From Vigna angularis (lineage: Eukaryota > Streptophyta > Magnoliopsida > Fabales > Fabaceae), in contig NC_068976.1 of the NCBI RefSeq assembly GCF_016808095.1, positions 1,570,001-1,634,000 of the forward strand: a stretch of DNA of 64,000 nt, given 5' to 3'. Position numbers and translations under genes: made by a program. Below are positions 34,445 to 45,138 of this stretch, one piece after another (position 1 is the stretch's first letter; every line of letters starts with the position of its first letter). Below the pieces are notes generated by a model. The model had not been told where the DNA came from, did no database searches, and saw only the letters and a list, made by a program, of their open reading frames with translations.

Positions 34445-34515
34445 TATTAATTAAGGGTATTTTAGGAAATTGGAGGTGCAGGATGAAATCCTTGAAGGTG
34501 CAGGATGAAACACTC
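34445..34515 (-). repeat. Right terminal inverted repeat of PMD/OTU MULE
   Basis: It is the inverted counterpart of 26282-26350, ending ...AGGTGCAGGATGAAACACTC, again with the 15-base word duplicated. The target duplication TTCCAAAAC follows at 34516-34524. Confidence 0.85.
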
Positions 34516-34524
34516 TTCCAAAAC

Positions 34525-34870
34525 GCACAACTTTATTACTCTTCAGCCCACCAAGAACCAGCCCAATAACAACTTTTATTCACTTAATTTTGACCTATTT
34601 TCCAAAGGCTATATGCAAAAAGAAAGAAACAAAAAATTAAACAGCAAAAAGAAAGATTAATAGCCTATAAAAGCAAAAAGATGTTTTATTTATTTTTCTG
34701 AATATTTTTAATAAAAGGAAAAATACCTATTTATTTAAAAACCTATTTTATTTAACTAAAAAGGGAAAATTAACATTATTTCAATTTACAACCTATTTTT
34801 ATCCTTTTTATATTAATATGTCTTAATTCTAGAAAATTAAAAGCTAAACTACCCTAAAAGAAGAGTATTA
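34525..34870. repeat. LTR-like remnant, right part
   Basis: This continues the sequence interrupted by the MULE at 26272. It is A-rich and non-coding. The outer border is not defined. Confidence 0.4.
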
Positions 34871-36569
34871 ACATAGAAAAATGGGGAAAAATAGAGAGTT
34901 ATAAGGTATCAAGGTCAAAGGATTGATGCGTGTATTGGGTTTATGAGGGTGATTGATCTTGGCTAATTTGAGTAAAATAATTAGGTTGGGAAGATATAAT
35001 AGTTATGGTGTTGGTCGAGCAATTTTCTACACATCTCAAAATTGGGTTGGCTTCTATGATGTCGATGGTTCCTTTCAAATCATCTTCATCTTGAATCTAA
35101 GGCGTTTTGAAAGTCGCATGTCTGCCTAAATTTGTGAAATCTGAAGTGGAGGATTAAAGGTGCATGGGTTGGATCTCTTTTGGCCTTTTGCGGTAATATG
35201 TCTATTAACTATGATAATGGAAAACATCTATGAATGTGTATCATGATTTTGTTGTCGGACCTAAACGAAATATCGCTTTCAAGGTCATCAATGATGTCAT
35301 CATTGTTATAGATGCATGCATACATGGAAGCAACCATTTGAAGTTGAGGTACAAGATGATTGGCAAAGGGTTGAAATTTTTGCAAAGTGATAGAAAAATA
35401 GAAGTTTCAATATGTGTGTTTTCTAGCGAAAATTGGAGTCATCATTTCAATTACACATTAGCTTAGGTGATGATGTCACCTGAAATATTAGATGAAATTA
35501 AATATGTGTTGCACATGATGATGTGAATCCAACAAGGTTGTTATGCCAAACTCTATCCTACTGAACTCTATGTTGTCGAGCTAATGTTGCCAGACTAATA
35601 GGATGTCGAGCTTCTGTGCTGTCAGGCTACTGTAATGTCTACCAGGCTCCTATGCTTTTTTGAGTTACTAGGAAGCTAAGCTTCTATGCTGCTAGGCTTC
35701 TATGATGGTGAGCTTTCATCTTCTTATCTATTTTCATTTTTTGGTTTTAAACAATTTCCCAAAATTTGTGCCTCTTAGCATTCTAGCCTAGATAGATTCG
35801 TAAAAGGAATCAATTCATATTATATGACAACCACAATCATAACCTAAAGTAGATGGAATTTTTGGAAATAAAGGGACATCATCCTCAATATAATTTTAGT
35901 CACAAATTGAAGTTATTAGGCAAATCGTAACAAAATTCACAAGGGGTTGCGTTTGGGTGAATTGTTGTAATAAATGTCATTATCTTTACATGAACTTCTA
36001 CCGCTTTCTCTGTTGCCATAAAAAATAACGCCTTAATATCGTCATTTGCAAAGATCGTACATGACCAATAATGTGCAATGTGGCCATAAATGAAGATTGA
36101 TAACATGTATCGTAAGTTAACTTCATATTAATTTAGTGCTAACATGTTGAAGTGGTTAAGGATTGTTTGCTTCACTTCGAGCATGGTCATTGTATTCGTT
36201 ATCGTGACCTACGCAATTTGAGAACTAATGTATGTTTAAGAGTAGTTTTCTTATGTAAAGATGGTGTCGTCAAAGTATATTAGATGTAGATGTCAGGGTT
36301 GGTTGCGGTAGTGTGTCACTGAGTAAATTAGATTGATCGAACAACCTATCAATTGCTTTATTTATAGGGTCAGATGTTCATTAGGCCAAGAACAATGATA
36401 GTTTCATGGTGTCTACAAAATTTCATGTAACAACTCGCATTGATTCTTTGGAGTTCAAATATCATTATTGACATCCACACTACACAAGGTTTGATAATCA
36501 TTTATTATGCATGCAGGCTTTAGTCATTATCATGGTGTCTACTAAATTTAATCTAACAATTTGTGAAGA
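34871..36569. other. Unassigned sequence of probable old MULE origin
   Basis: No convincing gene is present. A 78-codon open stretch at 35230-35466 has no domain I recognise. At about 35560-35725 the words GAGCTTCT(G/A)TG, GCTAGGCTTCTATG and CCAGGCTCCTATG recur loosely. Position between the decayed transposase and the decayed PMD fragment suggests the interior of the older element. Confidence 0.4.
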
Positions 36570-37305
36570 CAGAGATTGCCTATATATATGTTCAAGTTGT
36601 TGAACTTTTGTAATTGTTGAATGACACTAGACCGAAAGGGTCAGGTTACAATTTCGCCTATCAAAAGATGTTCTTGAATTACCAAAAATTCTTGATGATC
36701 TCCGTAAAGTAGACCTGAGGATGAAACGACATGAGAATTAGGTTACTAGACAGCTTAACGGATACACATATGGAACAATAGGAGTGACATAACATTGAAT
36801 GGATTACTAGTTCTAGGGCATTTGCCCATACTAGGGAGTACATGTTGTGGTATGTAGCTAAATTTTGTTTTTATCTACTCCACAAATATTGCATGATCCT
36901 AGGATGCATCGTGCCTCGACTTCAACACATATCCCTTCTCCTGAATATGATGACACTAGGCATCAATACAACACTCTAAAAGCAAAGCGAAGTATGGATG
37001 CAAAAAGACATTCCATTTCTTCATTCTCTAATCTAGGCATGCCAACCATGTTTGTAGCTTATGCCCCAACTCCACTTTTAGCTCAAGGTATTGGGGTACC
37101 TTATCATGAGTCCTTTTATTATGTCCAAAGTCAAAATCAAACAGTGTCCTCCTCTAGTGCATATCAAGGAGATGAAGATCAACAACATCATGAAGCACAA
37201 CCTTTACAAGAAGAACCACTTAGACCTCGCTAGGGAAGGAGAACCCAAATAGGAATAAGTAATGATTGCGATGTGGAACTAGACATTATGGGGAATGAAT
37301 AAAAA
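36570..37305 (+). pseudogene. Decayed PMD-protein C-terminal fragment
   Basis: Across frames one can follow ERVRLQFRLSKDVLELPKIL, KVDLRMKRHEN and a YMLWYVAKF-like segment (36830-36870). These correspond to the LPERVLRQFG...WYR region that ends PMD proteins of the transposon type. From 36865 an open frame of 122 codons runs on in a Ser/Gln/His-rich low-complexity tail, and RRTQIGISNDCDVELDIM-type residues at 37230-37290 resemble the usual C-terminus. Stops and frame changes are many. The upstream PMD core is not recognisable. It is on the plus strand, diverging from the decayed transposase at 24795-20880. Confidence 0.6.
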
Positions 37306-37620
37306 ATTATTACTTTTAATGCTTGATGTAATAATATTTAGATATTATATTGTTCCTTTGTAATATAAGGCATTGATGTTATAATGAACAAAGATGTTTC
37401 ATCGATGTTGACTGATTTCCATGACTTAGTCGTGTCTTAAATGTAATTGTTGTGCAATAATTCTCACCCTTCGATTATGATGTTGATGTTATTTTTTTAC
37501 TAAATTTTACAACACCTAACTTACTTTTTAGGCATTCTGAACTCATTCCATTCTGTTTAGTGGAAAAAATATTTTAGAGTTATCATATTTTAATAGCATA
37601 CACAACACCAACATTAAGAG
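37306..37620. other. AT-rich intergenic sequence
   Basis: I see no gene or named repeat here. Confidence 0.4.
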
Positions 37621-37621
37621 T

Positions 37622-38030
37622 GCAAAAACACATTTTTAATTTTAGTACACTTAAATCTAACATGTATTGTGAGAGGTATTGATAAATAAATGCTATCACA
37701 TGGAGTCTGCTACAAAGACAAGACTTAACACCTTTATTAGGTAAGCGTGCTAAAACACATATTTGTTTTTAGTCCATTTAAATCTAACATGTATTGGGAG
37801 ATGCATTAATGAATAAATGCTCTCACATCCAATCTGTTACAAAGACAAGACTAAACAACTTTATTGGGTAACCATGCCAAAACATATATTTGCTTTTAGT
37901 AAACTTAAATCTCACATGTAATGAGAGATAACTTCATGAATCAATACTTTTATATGCATGTCAAAACATACTTTTGCTTTTAGTACACTTGAATTTGACA
38001 TGTAGTAAAAGATGCATGAATTAGTGCTCA
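37622..38030 (+). repeat. Degenerate tandem repeat, unit about 125 bp
   Basis: Copies start near 37622, 37749, 37874 and 37965; the first two are 127 and 125 bases, and the last two are shortened. Each unit carries CAAAACA.A..TTTG.TTTTAGT.CA.TTAAATCT.ACATGTA and, in the longer ones, TACAAAGACAAGACT.AACA.CTTTATT.GGTAA. It ends about 800 bases upstream of the VQ gene. Confidence 0.75.
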
Positions 38031-38841
38031 CTTTGTTTTAAAAACAATATTAACACATTCATGCGATAAGTGTTATTATTTTTAATAATGTTTTGAGTAA
38101 AAATATTATTATAATCTTTTATCTAATTGATTATTTACAATTTTTTTCAAAAACAAATAAATAAATAAATAATACTTATCAATGAGAGATAAAAATATAA
38201 AATATATATAAAAGAGATGAATTAAAAAATTAAAATTTATTGAATATCTAATAAATTATAAAAAGTTATTAAAGACTTAATTAAATTTTTTTAATAACTT
38301 GAAACTTAATTAAGTATTTCAAATCTTACATAAAAAAATACAAAAGTTGTATAAAATAGTCTTTTTCATTAAAAATTGCGGTCAACAAATTAACGTACAG
38401 TCAAACGTATATTGATAAACCGAATCTCTTATGAGGTAGACCACTCATCTACATTATACATCCATTAACACACAACAAAGACACCCATCACCCTTTTTCT
38501 TTTCTCACCATCTTATTAATAACTTCATCACTCTCTTTACTCATTAATTATTATACTCACAACCAACAAACACTTTCCTCAATAATTTCCCACCAAACTC
38601 ACCTCTATCTCTATTTTCTTTTATTATAATTATTACCAAAAATATCAACTAATTAAAAATTCTCTTAAAAAATATTATTAAACTTTTTATGATAAATCCA
38701 CTCTCAATTTCACAATAATTAAGTTGATTTTAATCATGTATCATATGTTGCTCTCTCTGTCACACTCTGTATCTATATTTATACCTCAGTATTGGGTTTA
38801 ACAAGAGAAAGTGTTTGTAGTGAGCAAGCAAAGAAAAGAAA
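38031..38841. promoter_or_regulatory. Upstream region and likely promoter of VQ gene
   Basis: A TATA-like TATATTTATA is at 38774-38783, 59 bases before the ATG, a plausible core promoter with a short leader. A W-box type GGTCAA (TTGACC on the minus strand) is at 38380-38385. VQ proteins commonly partner WRKY factors that bind W-boxes, so feedback is possible but is only inference. Confidence 0.5.
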
Positions 38842-39372
38842 ATGGAACACAAAAACTATGAATCATCATCAATTTCTTCAACCTCTATGAGAGATCAGTA
38901 TCTGAAACAACTCAACAAGCTTTCACATAACATTTCCAAACCCAACGTTAAGAAACCCACCTTCGATTCTCTCCCCGACTCTCAGCCACAGGTGTACAAC
39001 ATCAGCAAGAACGATTTCAGGGACATGGTCCAAAAGCTCACTGGTTCGCCCGGTCACAGCCACCAACCCAAACCGCTTGCAACCTCTCGCCTCCACCGCC
39101 TCCGCCCGCCGCCGCTTCCGCAGGTTCTCAGCCACCGTCCGCCGCCTCACCCCGTCGCCGCCGCGCCTCCCTCACCTCTACCGCCGTTTCCCAGTGTCCA
39201 CGCGGAGTCCCCTGTCTCGGCGTACATGCAGTTTCTGCGGAACTCGATGCCGTCGTCTTCTTCGCAGTCGGAGTTTCAGATACCGGCTTCGCCGGTCAGT
39301 TTCGGATACTTGAATTCGGTTTCCTTTGTTCCCCTGTCACCGACTATGCCGGTTTCCACCAGAGATCCTTGA
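38842..39372 (+). CDS. VQ-motif protein, VQ9/HAIKU1-like
   Basis: Intact single exon, 176 residues, starting MEHKNYESSSISSTSMRDQY. The VQ motif FxxxVQxLTG is complete at residues 59-68 (FRDMVQKLTG), preceded by QVYNISKNDF and followed by SP. A basic RLHRLRPPPLPQ stretch (83-94) and a Pro/Ser-rich region follow. SPLPPFPSVHAESPVSAYMQ (about 111-130) and FLRNSMPS are conserved in VQ9/IKU1-type proteins; several SP sites could be MAP-kinase targets. VQ proteins are small plant nuclear cofactors that bind WRKY transcription factors. Codons in the Pro-rich part are strongly C/G-ended, unlike the AT-rich surroundings. The ATG is the first in frame after the TATA box. It is the only intact host-type gene here; exact orthology is not certain. 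Confidence 0.92.
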   Translation: MEHKNYESSSISSTSMRDQYLKQLNKLSHNISKPNVKKPTFDSLPDSQPQVYNISKNDFRDMVQKLTGSPGHSHQPKPLATSRLHRLRPPPLPQVLSHRPPPHPVAAAPPSPLPPFPSVHAESPVSAYMQFLRNSMPSSSSQSEFQIPASPVSFGYLNSVSFVPLSPTMPVSTRDP

Positions 39373-39406
39373 GACTTGTGTTTGTTGTGGTAAGTTACTG
39401 TAGTTT

Positions 39407-39412
39407 AATAAA
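39407..39412 (+). terminator. Possible polyadenylation signal of VQ gene
   Basis: AATAAA lies 35 bases after the stop codon. A short 3' UTR is possible, but plant signals are loose and a later site could be used. Confidence 0.35.
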
Positions 39413-39419
39413 ATTTGTA

Positions 39420-40965
39420 GTTTCAGCTAGATTTCTGAGAAGGAACCGTTGGACTTAAAAGTTGTAATTTACTGGGGAAAGAGATAAATTGAGGATTCAT
39501 TTTTATATTAAAGCATGATTTAGCTTAGATTAATGAGCTAATCTTGCTTAAAAAGTTATGAAGATGACAATTTATAAATAAAATTTAGTCTTTTTAACAA
39601 TCAAAATTAGGATTATTTTACCTATCCATCAATACATATTAATATGAAATGAAATGATTGCTGTATTACTTGATTAAGAAACACAATACATTACCATTTT
39701 TGTCAAGTGATATTCGTTAAAGATGATTATTTGTATTAAGACATAAGGTATTTACAGTTTTTAGATTTTTTCTTGCCGCTTATAAAATTATTATTTTTTA
39801 CGTAAACTTTAGTTACAAAGTGTTTTTTTTTTCATATATATATGTTAAACTCAAGCTATCTTTTATCTCCTTCATTTTTCTAAGGATTTTTCTTTTCAGT
39901 TTAGGATTGTTCGGATGAGAGGAATTGTGAAGAATGAAAGAATATCTTCGTTAATTTTAAATTATTGTACAATCATTTTAATATGTTTATAAATACTATA
40001 TTTGAGGACAAGATTTGGAATATAGAATAATGTTTGAGTCCTAATTATGAGGGTTTGAAAAGTAAGCGTACACTTACTTTAATATAATGTCATATTTATT
40101 GTTTTTTTTTGTTTATGAATAAAGTTTCCATCATAAACATGTGGTTAACACAAGAAACAATGTCTAGTTTGAAAGGTATTCAATGGAAGCGAAACGGATA
40201 CATTGGGAATGACCACAATTTATGGGAAGTTTATCCCCATAGTCATCTCGTTGAATCTCACCTCAACTTAAAATATCACTCTTTTTTTTTCTTTAATTTT
40301 TCTTATCGATTTCTCATATCTATGTATGTATTATTTCTCAAATTAAATACTTTTCCGTAATATATAATTTCATTATATTTTAACTTATTTTAATTCTGTT
40401 TATTTATAGCATCTTATTTAATCCTTAAGAGTTCATTAAATATGGTTTTAGTGTTCAGATTATTTTAACAGATTTTGTTTCATCTCTCAATTATATACTT
40501 ATTAAATATATAATTATTTTTTCCATATGTTTTGTAAAAGTTCTATAAAATATTTTCTTTTATTAGTTGTGGATGTTATATTATAATCTATCATAATTGC
40601 CACATGATAAATGTTATATTATAATCTGTCATAAAATTCCGTTTGTTACATGATAAGGTATAGGAATGAAATATGTATATAATAGTACATGTGTATTGAA
40701 ATATAAAACATCAATCAAATATAACTTATTAAGGTTTAAGTATTTTATGTGTTTTCAATTCTAATACTTTTTTTTATTTATTGAATATTAAAAAAATATA
40801 TTTTTTAATTGAGTATTTATCACTTAATTTTTTCGTTAGTTGTATGTTGTGAGTGTTATTTTTTTGCATGGTGATATTCTTTACTTTTATTTCAGTGTTA
40901 TAAAAATGTAAGGTTTTACGATCAAATGAAAGTAATTAAGGTAAAACAATAAATTATTTTTATAA
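39420..40965. other. AT-rich intergenic sequence downstream of VQ gene
   Basis: I see no gene or recognised repeat. Short open stretches (for example 40109-40360) have no domain signature and look random. Confidence 0.5.
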
Positions 40966-40974
40966 TTTAATTAA
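40966..40974. repeat. 9-bp target-site duplication of foldback MULE, left copy
   Basis: TTTAATTAA, identical to 42817-42825. The sequence is low in complexity, but its exact position at both arm ends supports it. Confidence 0.75.
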
Positions 40975-41545
40975 GGGTTAAATATGTTTTTCGTCTCTTA
41001 AGTATCACACGATTTTGGTTTTAATCCCTACTCGAAACTTTGATGGTTTTTAGTCCTTTTAGTTTTGAAACTATTATAATTAGTCCTTAAAATTAAGCAG
41101 CGTTAAATTTTTGTATGAGGTGGCTAACAGTGAGCCAGGTGTGTGTCACGTTTGGGGTTTCTCATCTCTTTCACACCCACCACTGTTCCCTCTCTGAGTC
41201 TCCATTTTCATTCAAGCCAACAGCTGCATCGGCAACTGCAGAAGCAGTGGTTTCACCAAGACCAAACCTAACAGTGGCTGTCACCAAAACCACAATCAGA
41301 GACCCTTTTTTATATCCATATTCTCCACCATCCAACAAAAACCCAGATTCAAAATCTGCTCTTTCCTTCAAAGACACCCCCAACCCTAACTGTACAACCT
41401 TTGCAAACCCGACAATGAAAATTAAAAGGAAGTATAAAAATAAATTTAAAAAAATAAAAAAAGAAAATAAAATCCTAACATTAAGGGAGATGATTAAGCA
41501 TTCAATAGCGAAATTCCTAACCATCTTGAATAAGGGAGATGATTA
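40975..41545 (+). repeat. Left 571-bp inverted arm of foldback MULE
   Basis: Inverted match to 42246-42816 with scattered substitutions. Near its inner end GGGAGATGATTAAGC(A/G)TT(C/G)AATAGCGAAA occurs twice, so a short duplication adjoins the arm end. Confidence 0.85.
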
Positions 41546-42245
41546 AGCGTTGAATAGCGAAAATCCTAACATTTTGGCTCACCAGACACGAAATGTTTTA
41601 TGAAGACTCCACCTAGTAAGAAGATTCTGTTTTCTGATTTGACAGTTAATAAAGATCAATCTAGGAGAAATCAAACCAGTGTAGTGAAGAGTTGTGAACT
41701 GGAAACGGCCAGGAGGAGAAGAGACTCACTTGACCGGGTATATTGATGTGTTAGTTGCTTATGGATTACTTCAGTTTTGGTCATATCAATATGCCACAAT
41801 TAAGCAAACTGATTTGTTTGTGCTCTTTAGTTGGTTGTTTGAATAAAGATTGTGACAATATATTTCTATTTTTTGTCTGCTTCTGTTGATTATAATAACC
41901 ATGTTCTAAATATTTCTGCTAGTACATTTGTATTTTCGTGCGTACATTTTTATCTGAAAAGTCCATCTGTCTAGTAATTTGAAGGAGAACACTATTCATT
42001 TGTATAAGTAAAATGGAGGTGAGTTAACTGGAGTGTTTGAGTGGTGAAATAAAAATACTGCTTCGGGAAAATAGTGGTGGGAAATGTAACATGTCCCTAG
42101 AAATTATCTTAAGTATGATTAGGATCTTTATTGTCCTTATGTAGTTGTTCTGGTATATTGCTTTGATTAATGATTGTGACTTGTGACTTCTACTGATTTT
42201 GGTGTAGAGTTGGACCTGTTTTGAACCTCCTAAGACCTTGAGCAG

Positions 42246-42816
42246 GTAATCATCTCCCTTATTCAAGATGGTTAGGAATTTCGCTATTCAATGCTTAATC
42301 ATCTTCCTTAATGTTAGGATTTTCTTTCCTTTTTTTATTTTTTTAAATTTATTTTTATACTTCCTTTCAATTTTCATTGTCGGGTTTGCAAAGGTTGTAC
42401 AGTTAGGGTTGGGGTGTGTTTGAAGGAAATAGCAGATTTTGAATCTAGGTTTTTGTTGGATGGTGGAGAATATGGATATAAAAAAGGGTCTCTGATTGCA
42501 CTTTTGCTGATGGTCACTGTTAGGTTTGGTCTTGGTGAAACCACTGCTTCTGCAGTTGCCAATGTAGTTGCTGACTTGGATGAAAATGGAGACTCAGAGA
42601 GGGAACAATGGTGGGTGTGAAAGAGATGAGAAACCCCAAACGTGGCACACACCTGGCTCATTGTTAGCCACCTCATACAAAAATTTAACGCCGTTTAATT
42701 TTAAGGACTAATTATAATAGTTTCAAAACTAAAAGGACTAAAAACCATCAAAGTTTCGAGTAGGGACTAAAACCAAAATCGTGTGATACTTAAGGGACGA
42801 AAAACATATTTAACCT
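42246..42816 (-). repeat. Right 571-bp inverted arm of foldback MULE
   Basis: Counterpart of 40975-41545. It begins TAATCATCTCCCTTATTC and ends CATATTTAACCT. Confidence 0.85.
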
Positions 42817-42825
42817 TTTAATTAA

Positions 42826-43039
42826 AAACATGTTGAATAACGATATTATCATGTTTCTGAAGGACTTTCATATATCATAATATAGAATAATTAAGGAAAT
42901 ATTACTCAATGGTGTGTGTGTGTGCCACTCACTTCTCTTCACATTGCCACATATTCATCAAACTACACAGCTCACTCAGGTTTGGCCACGGTGGCATCTG
43001 CACCGTTATGTTTTTAACGGCGTCAGCAAAAAGGACTCT
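42826..43039. other. Short spacer before decayed copia element
   Basis: Contains a (GT)n run at about 42909-42923. I see no clear LTR for the following copia element here. Confidence 0.4.
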
Positions 43040-43075
43040 ATTGAATATTTTTAAATGAAATATGACGCCTTACTG

Positions 43076-43484
43076 AACTTTTTCAGAAAACTGAACATAA
43101 TTGGAAGCCTCATGGACGTGGCTCTCGATCTTGCAACCAAGGAAGAGGGAGAGGAAGAAATCCCAACTGTGGGAAACAATTCTCCTACTATCATAAAATG
43201 AACCACATTGTGGATGAATGCTACTCTAAGCATTGTTACACACCATGGTACAAGAAGAGTGACAACAACAATCCAGAAAGAGGGGGGCAAAATGAATGAA
43301 ACTCTACCAATGCTTGCTTTGCCTTTGTAGAGACACATTTCACCCAACTAACAAACACTAACTTTGCCCTCAATTCTTTCACTTCAGAGCAGATGTAGGA
43401 ATTGGTACAGATGATAGAAAAGTTGATAATTTTTCCCAAAGAATTAGTCAAATGCAAAGAGACACAGCAGAGGACAAATAAGGT
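43076..43484 (+). pseudogene. Gag C-terminal remnant of outer copia element
   Basis: KPHGRGSRSCNQGRGRGR is a typical basic linker. It is followed by a damaged zinc knuckle (FSYYHKMNHIVDECYSKH, first Cys pair lost) and TPWYKK. The rest of gag is missing to the left. Stops lie between this and the protease. Confidence 0.65.
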
Positions 43485-45138
43485 ATGTTTTCTTGGATTA
43501 TAGACATAGGGGCCACTGATCATGTGACCCATGACAAAAAACACTTCTTCACCTTCCATAAGATCAAACCTATATCTGTTAGATTACCAAATAATTTCAT
43601 TATCACTGCCTATTATGCAGGAACCATACAAGTTTTGAAAGATTTCATTATCTTTAATGTTTTATACATTCGTGATTTTTCTTTCAACCTAATATCTGTC
43701 CAAAGTTTAGCAAGGGATATAAACTACACCCTAACTTTTTCTACTAAGATGTGTCAAATACAGGACAACTCTACATTGAGGATGATTGGATGTATTAATT
43801 TCTACAAGGGCCTTTATTACCTGCAATCTTTTCCTGTTTATGAGCAAGATTTTATACCTAAGTATGTTTTCTCTTATGAATGTGTAAATATAAACTTATG
43901 GCATTATAGACTAGGCCATCCTGGACACAGAATTGTAGAAAAGATATGCAATGATTTTCCTTATGTACAAACAATTTCTAATAATGCTTGTGATATATGT
44001 CATTATGCCAAACAACACAGACTACCCTTTCCTAAGAGTAATTCCCTATCTACTAACTATTTTGAGATTATAAACTGTGATATTAGGGGACCTATCTTCA
44101 TCCCCTTTGTTCATAGGCATAAATACTTTCTCACTGTTGTTGATGATTATAGATTATAGTACACACACTTGGGCCTTTCTTATGCATAATAAAGGTCAGG
44201 CTAGAGATTTACTGCAAAATTTTATTATAAAGATTAAAACTTAGTTTGAAAAAATCATTACGATCATTAGAATTGACAATGGGCCTGAGTTTAATTGTCC
44301 TAATTTGTATAACTTTTATGGTATTGAACATCAAAGAAGTTGTGTTGAAACTCCCCAACAAAACTCTATTGTGGAGCGTAAACACCAACACATATTAAAC
44401 ATAAGTCATAGCTTACTCTTTCAATCTAACATTCCCTAGGCCTATTGGTCTTATGTTGTCTCCCATGCCATATATTTGATAAATAGGCTTCCTTCTACTA
44501 TCATTAATGAAAGAATTCCTTATGATGTGTTATATGATTGTCCTCCGACTTATCTCAACTTAAAAGTTTTTGGTTGCTTATGCTTTGTTTCTACGTTAGA
44601 AAGTAAGAGAAGTAAACTAGATTCTAGGGCTAGAAAAGATATTTTTCTTGGCTATAAAAATGGTGTGAAGGGTTACATTATACTTGCCATTAACACTAGG
44701 GAGATCTTTATAAGTAGAAATGTCATCTTTTATGAAGATATTTTCCCATACAAAAACCAACAAAACAATAAAGAAACTCACAGTAATAAAGATGATAGAA
44801 TGCGTTTTCTTAATGACCTGTCATGCATCTATGATTTTATCAATGAGCAGAACTTGGTTGGGAGTCACAGAGATGGCCAAAACTCCATTGAGAATACTAG
44901 TATTGACAACATTGATCCTACGGAGAATGAAGAAGTTCACAATCATAGAAATTCCATTAGAGTTAAAAAGACCTCTGAATACTTGAAGGATTACACACAT
45001 CAAGCTAACCAATCCTCATCTAAATCCCTATGTGTCAAAAACGGTTTGAAGACTCCTTATCCTATCTCTAACATTCTGTCTTATCACACTTTGTCTGAAA
45101 AACACTTGAAATACACCTTGGCTTCCATCTTTGATTAG
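43485..45138 (+). pseudogene. Protease and integrase of outer copia element
   Basis: The first frame (43485-44159) has the protease site as IIDIGATDHVTHDKKHFFTF, with Asp kept but DSGA changed to DIGA. It then has LWHYRLGHPGHRIVEKICND and CDICHYAKQHRLPFP (the HHCC zinc site), and CDIRGPIF followed by VVDDYR. After stops, IIRIDNGPEFNCPNLYNFYG and NSIVERKHQHILNI give the second Asp and the Glu of the DDE triad. From 44476, INRLPSTIINERIPYDVLYD, FGCLCFVSTLESKRSKLDSR and DIFLGYKNGVKGY complete the copia integrase. The frame runs to 45138 with an acidic linker. A stop separates the halves, so the protein is dead. Confidence 0.8.

Larger units (their letters stand above)
26282..34515. mobile_element. 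Mutator-like element encoding a PMD protein and an OTU-domain transposase
   Basis: The element is 8234 bp and is flanked by an exact 9-bp duplication. Terminal inverted repeats of about 60-70 bp start GAGTGTTTCATCCTGCACCT at both ends. Each contains the word TTTCATCCTGCACCT twice. Two genes converge: a four-exon plant-mobile-domain gene (27936-29876, plus) and a MULE transposase with a C-terminal OTU protease domain (32848-30044, minus), with 167 bases between their ends. Very AT-rich tracts lie between each gene start and its TIR, and 18-bp palindromes sit near both ends. Both genes have otherwise open frames broken only by point stops, so the copy is inactive but not old. It lies inside LTR-like sequence, itself inside an older MULE. 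Confidence 0.9.
40975..42816. mobile_element. Foldback (long-TIR) Mutator-like element
   Basis: The 1842-bp element consists of two long inverted arms, 40975-41545 and 42246-42816 (571 bp each), around a 700-bp centre. The ends are GGGTTAAATATG and its near-complement CATATTTAACCT, flanked by the 9-bp duplication TTTAATTAA. No transposase is encoded, so it is non-autonomous. Both arms hold the same open frame (41115-41546 plus; 42676-42374 minus), starting MRWLT(V/M)SQVC and sharing HTHHCSLSESPFS and IRDPFLYPYSPPSNKN. The opposite strand of each arm also shares FLLDGGEYGYKKGS. Which, if either, was a real protein is unknown; a captured gene fragment is possible. Confidence 0.85.

Noticed and set aside
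35230..35466. 78-codon open frame between MULE pieces
   Set aside because: No motif I recognise and no splice or promoter signals; kept only as unassigned sequence.
38923..39150. Minus-strand frame inside the VQ gene
   Set aside because: Shadow of the Pro-rich GC-rich coding strand.
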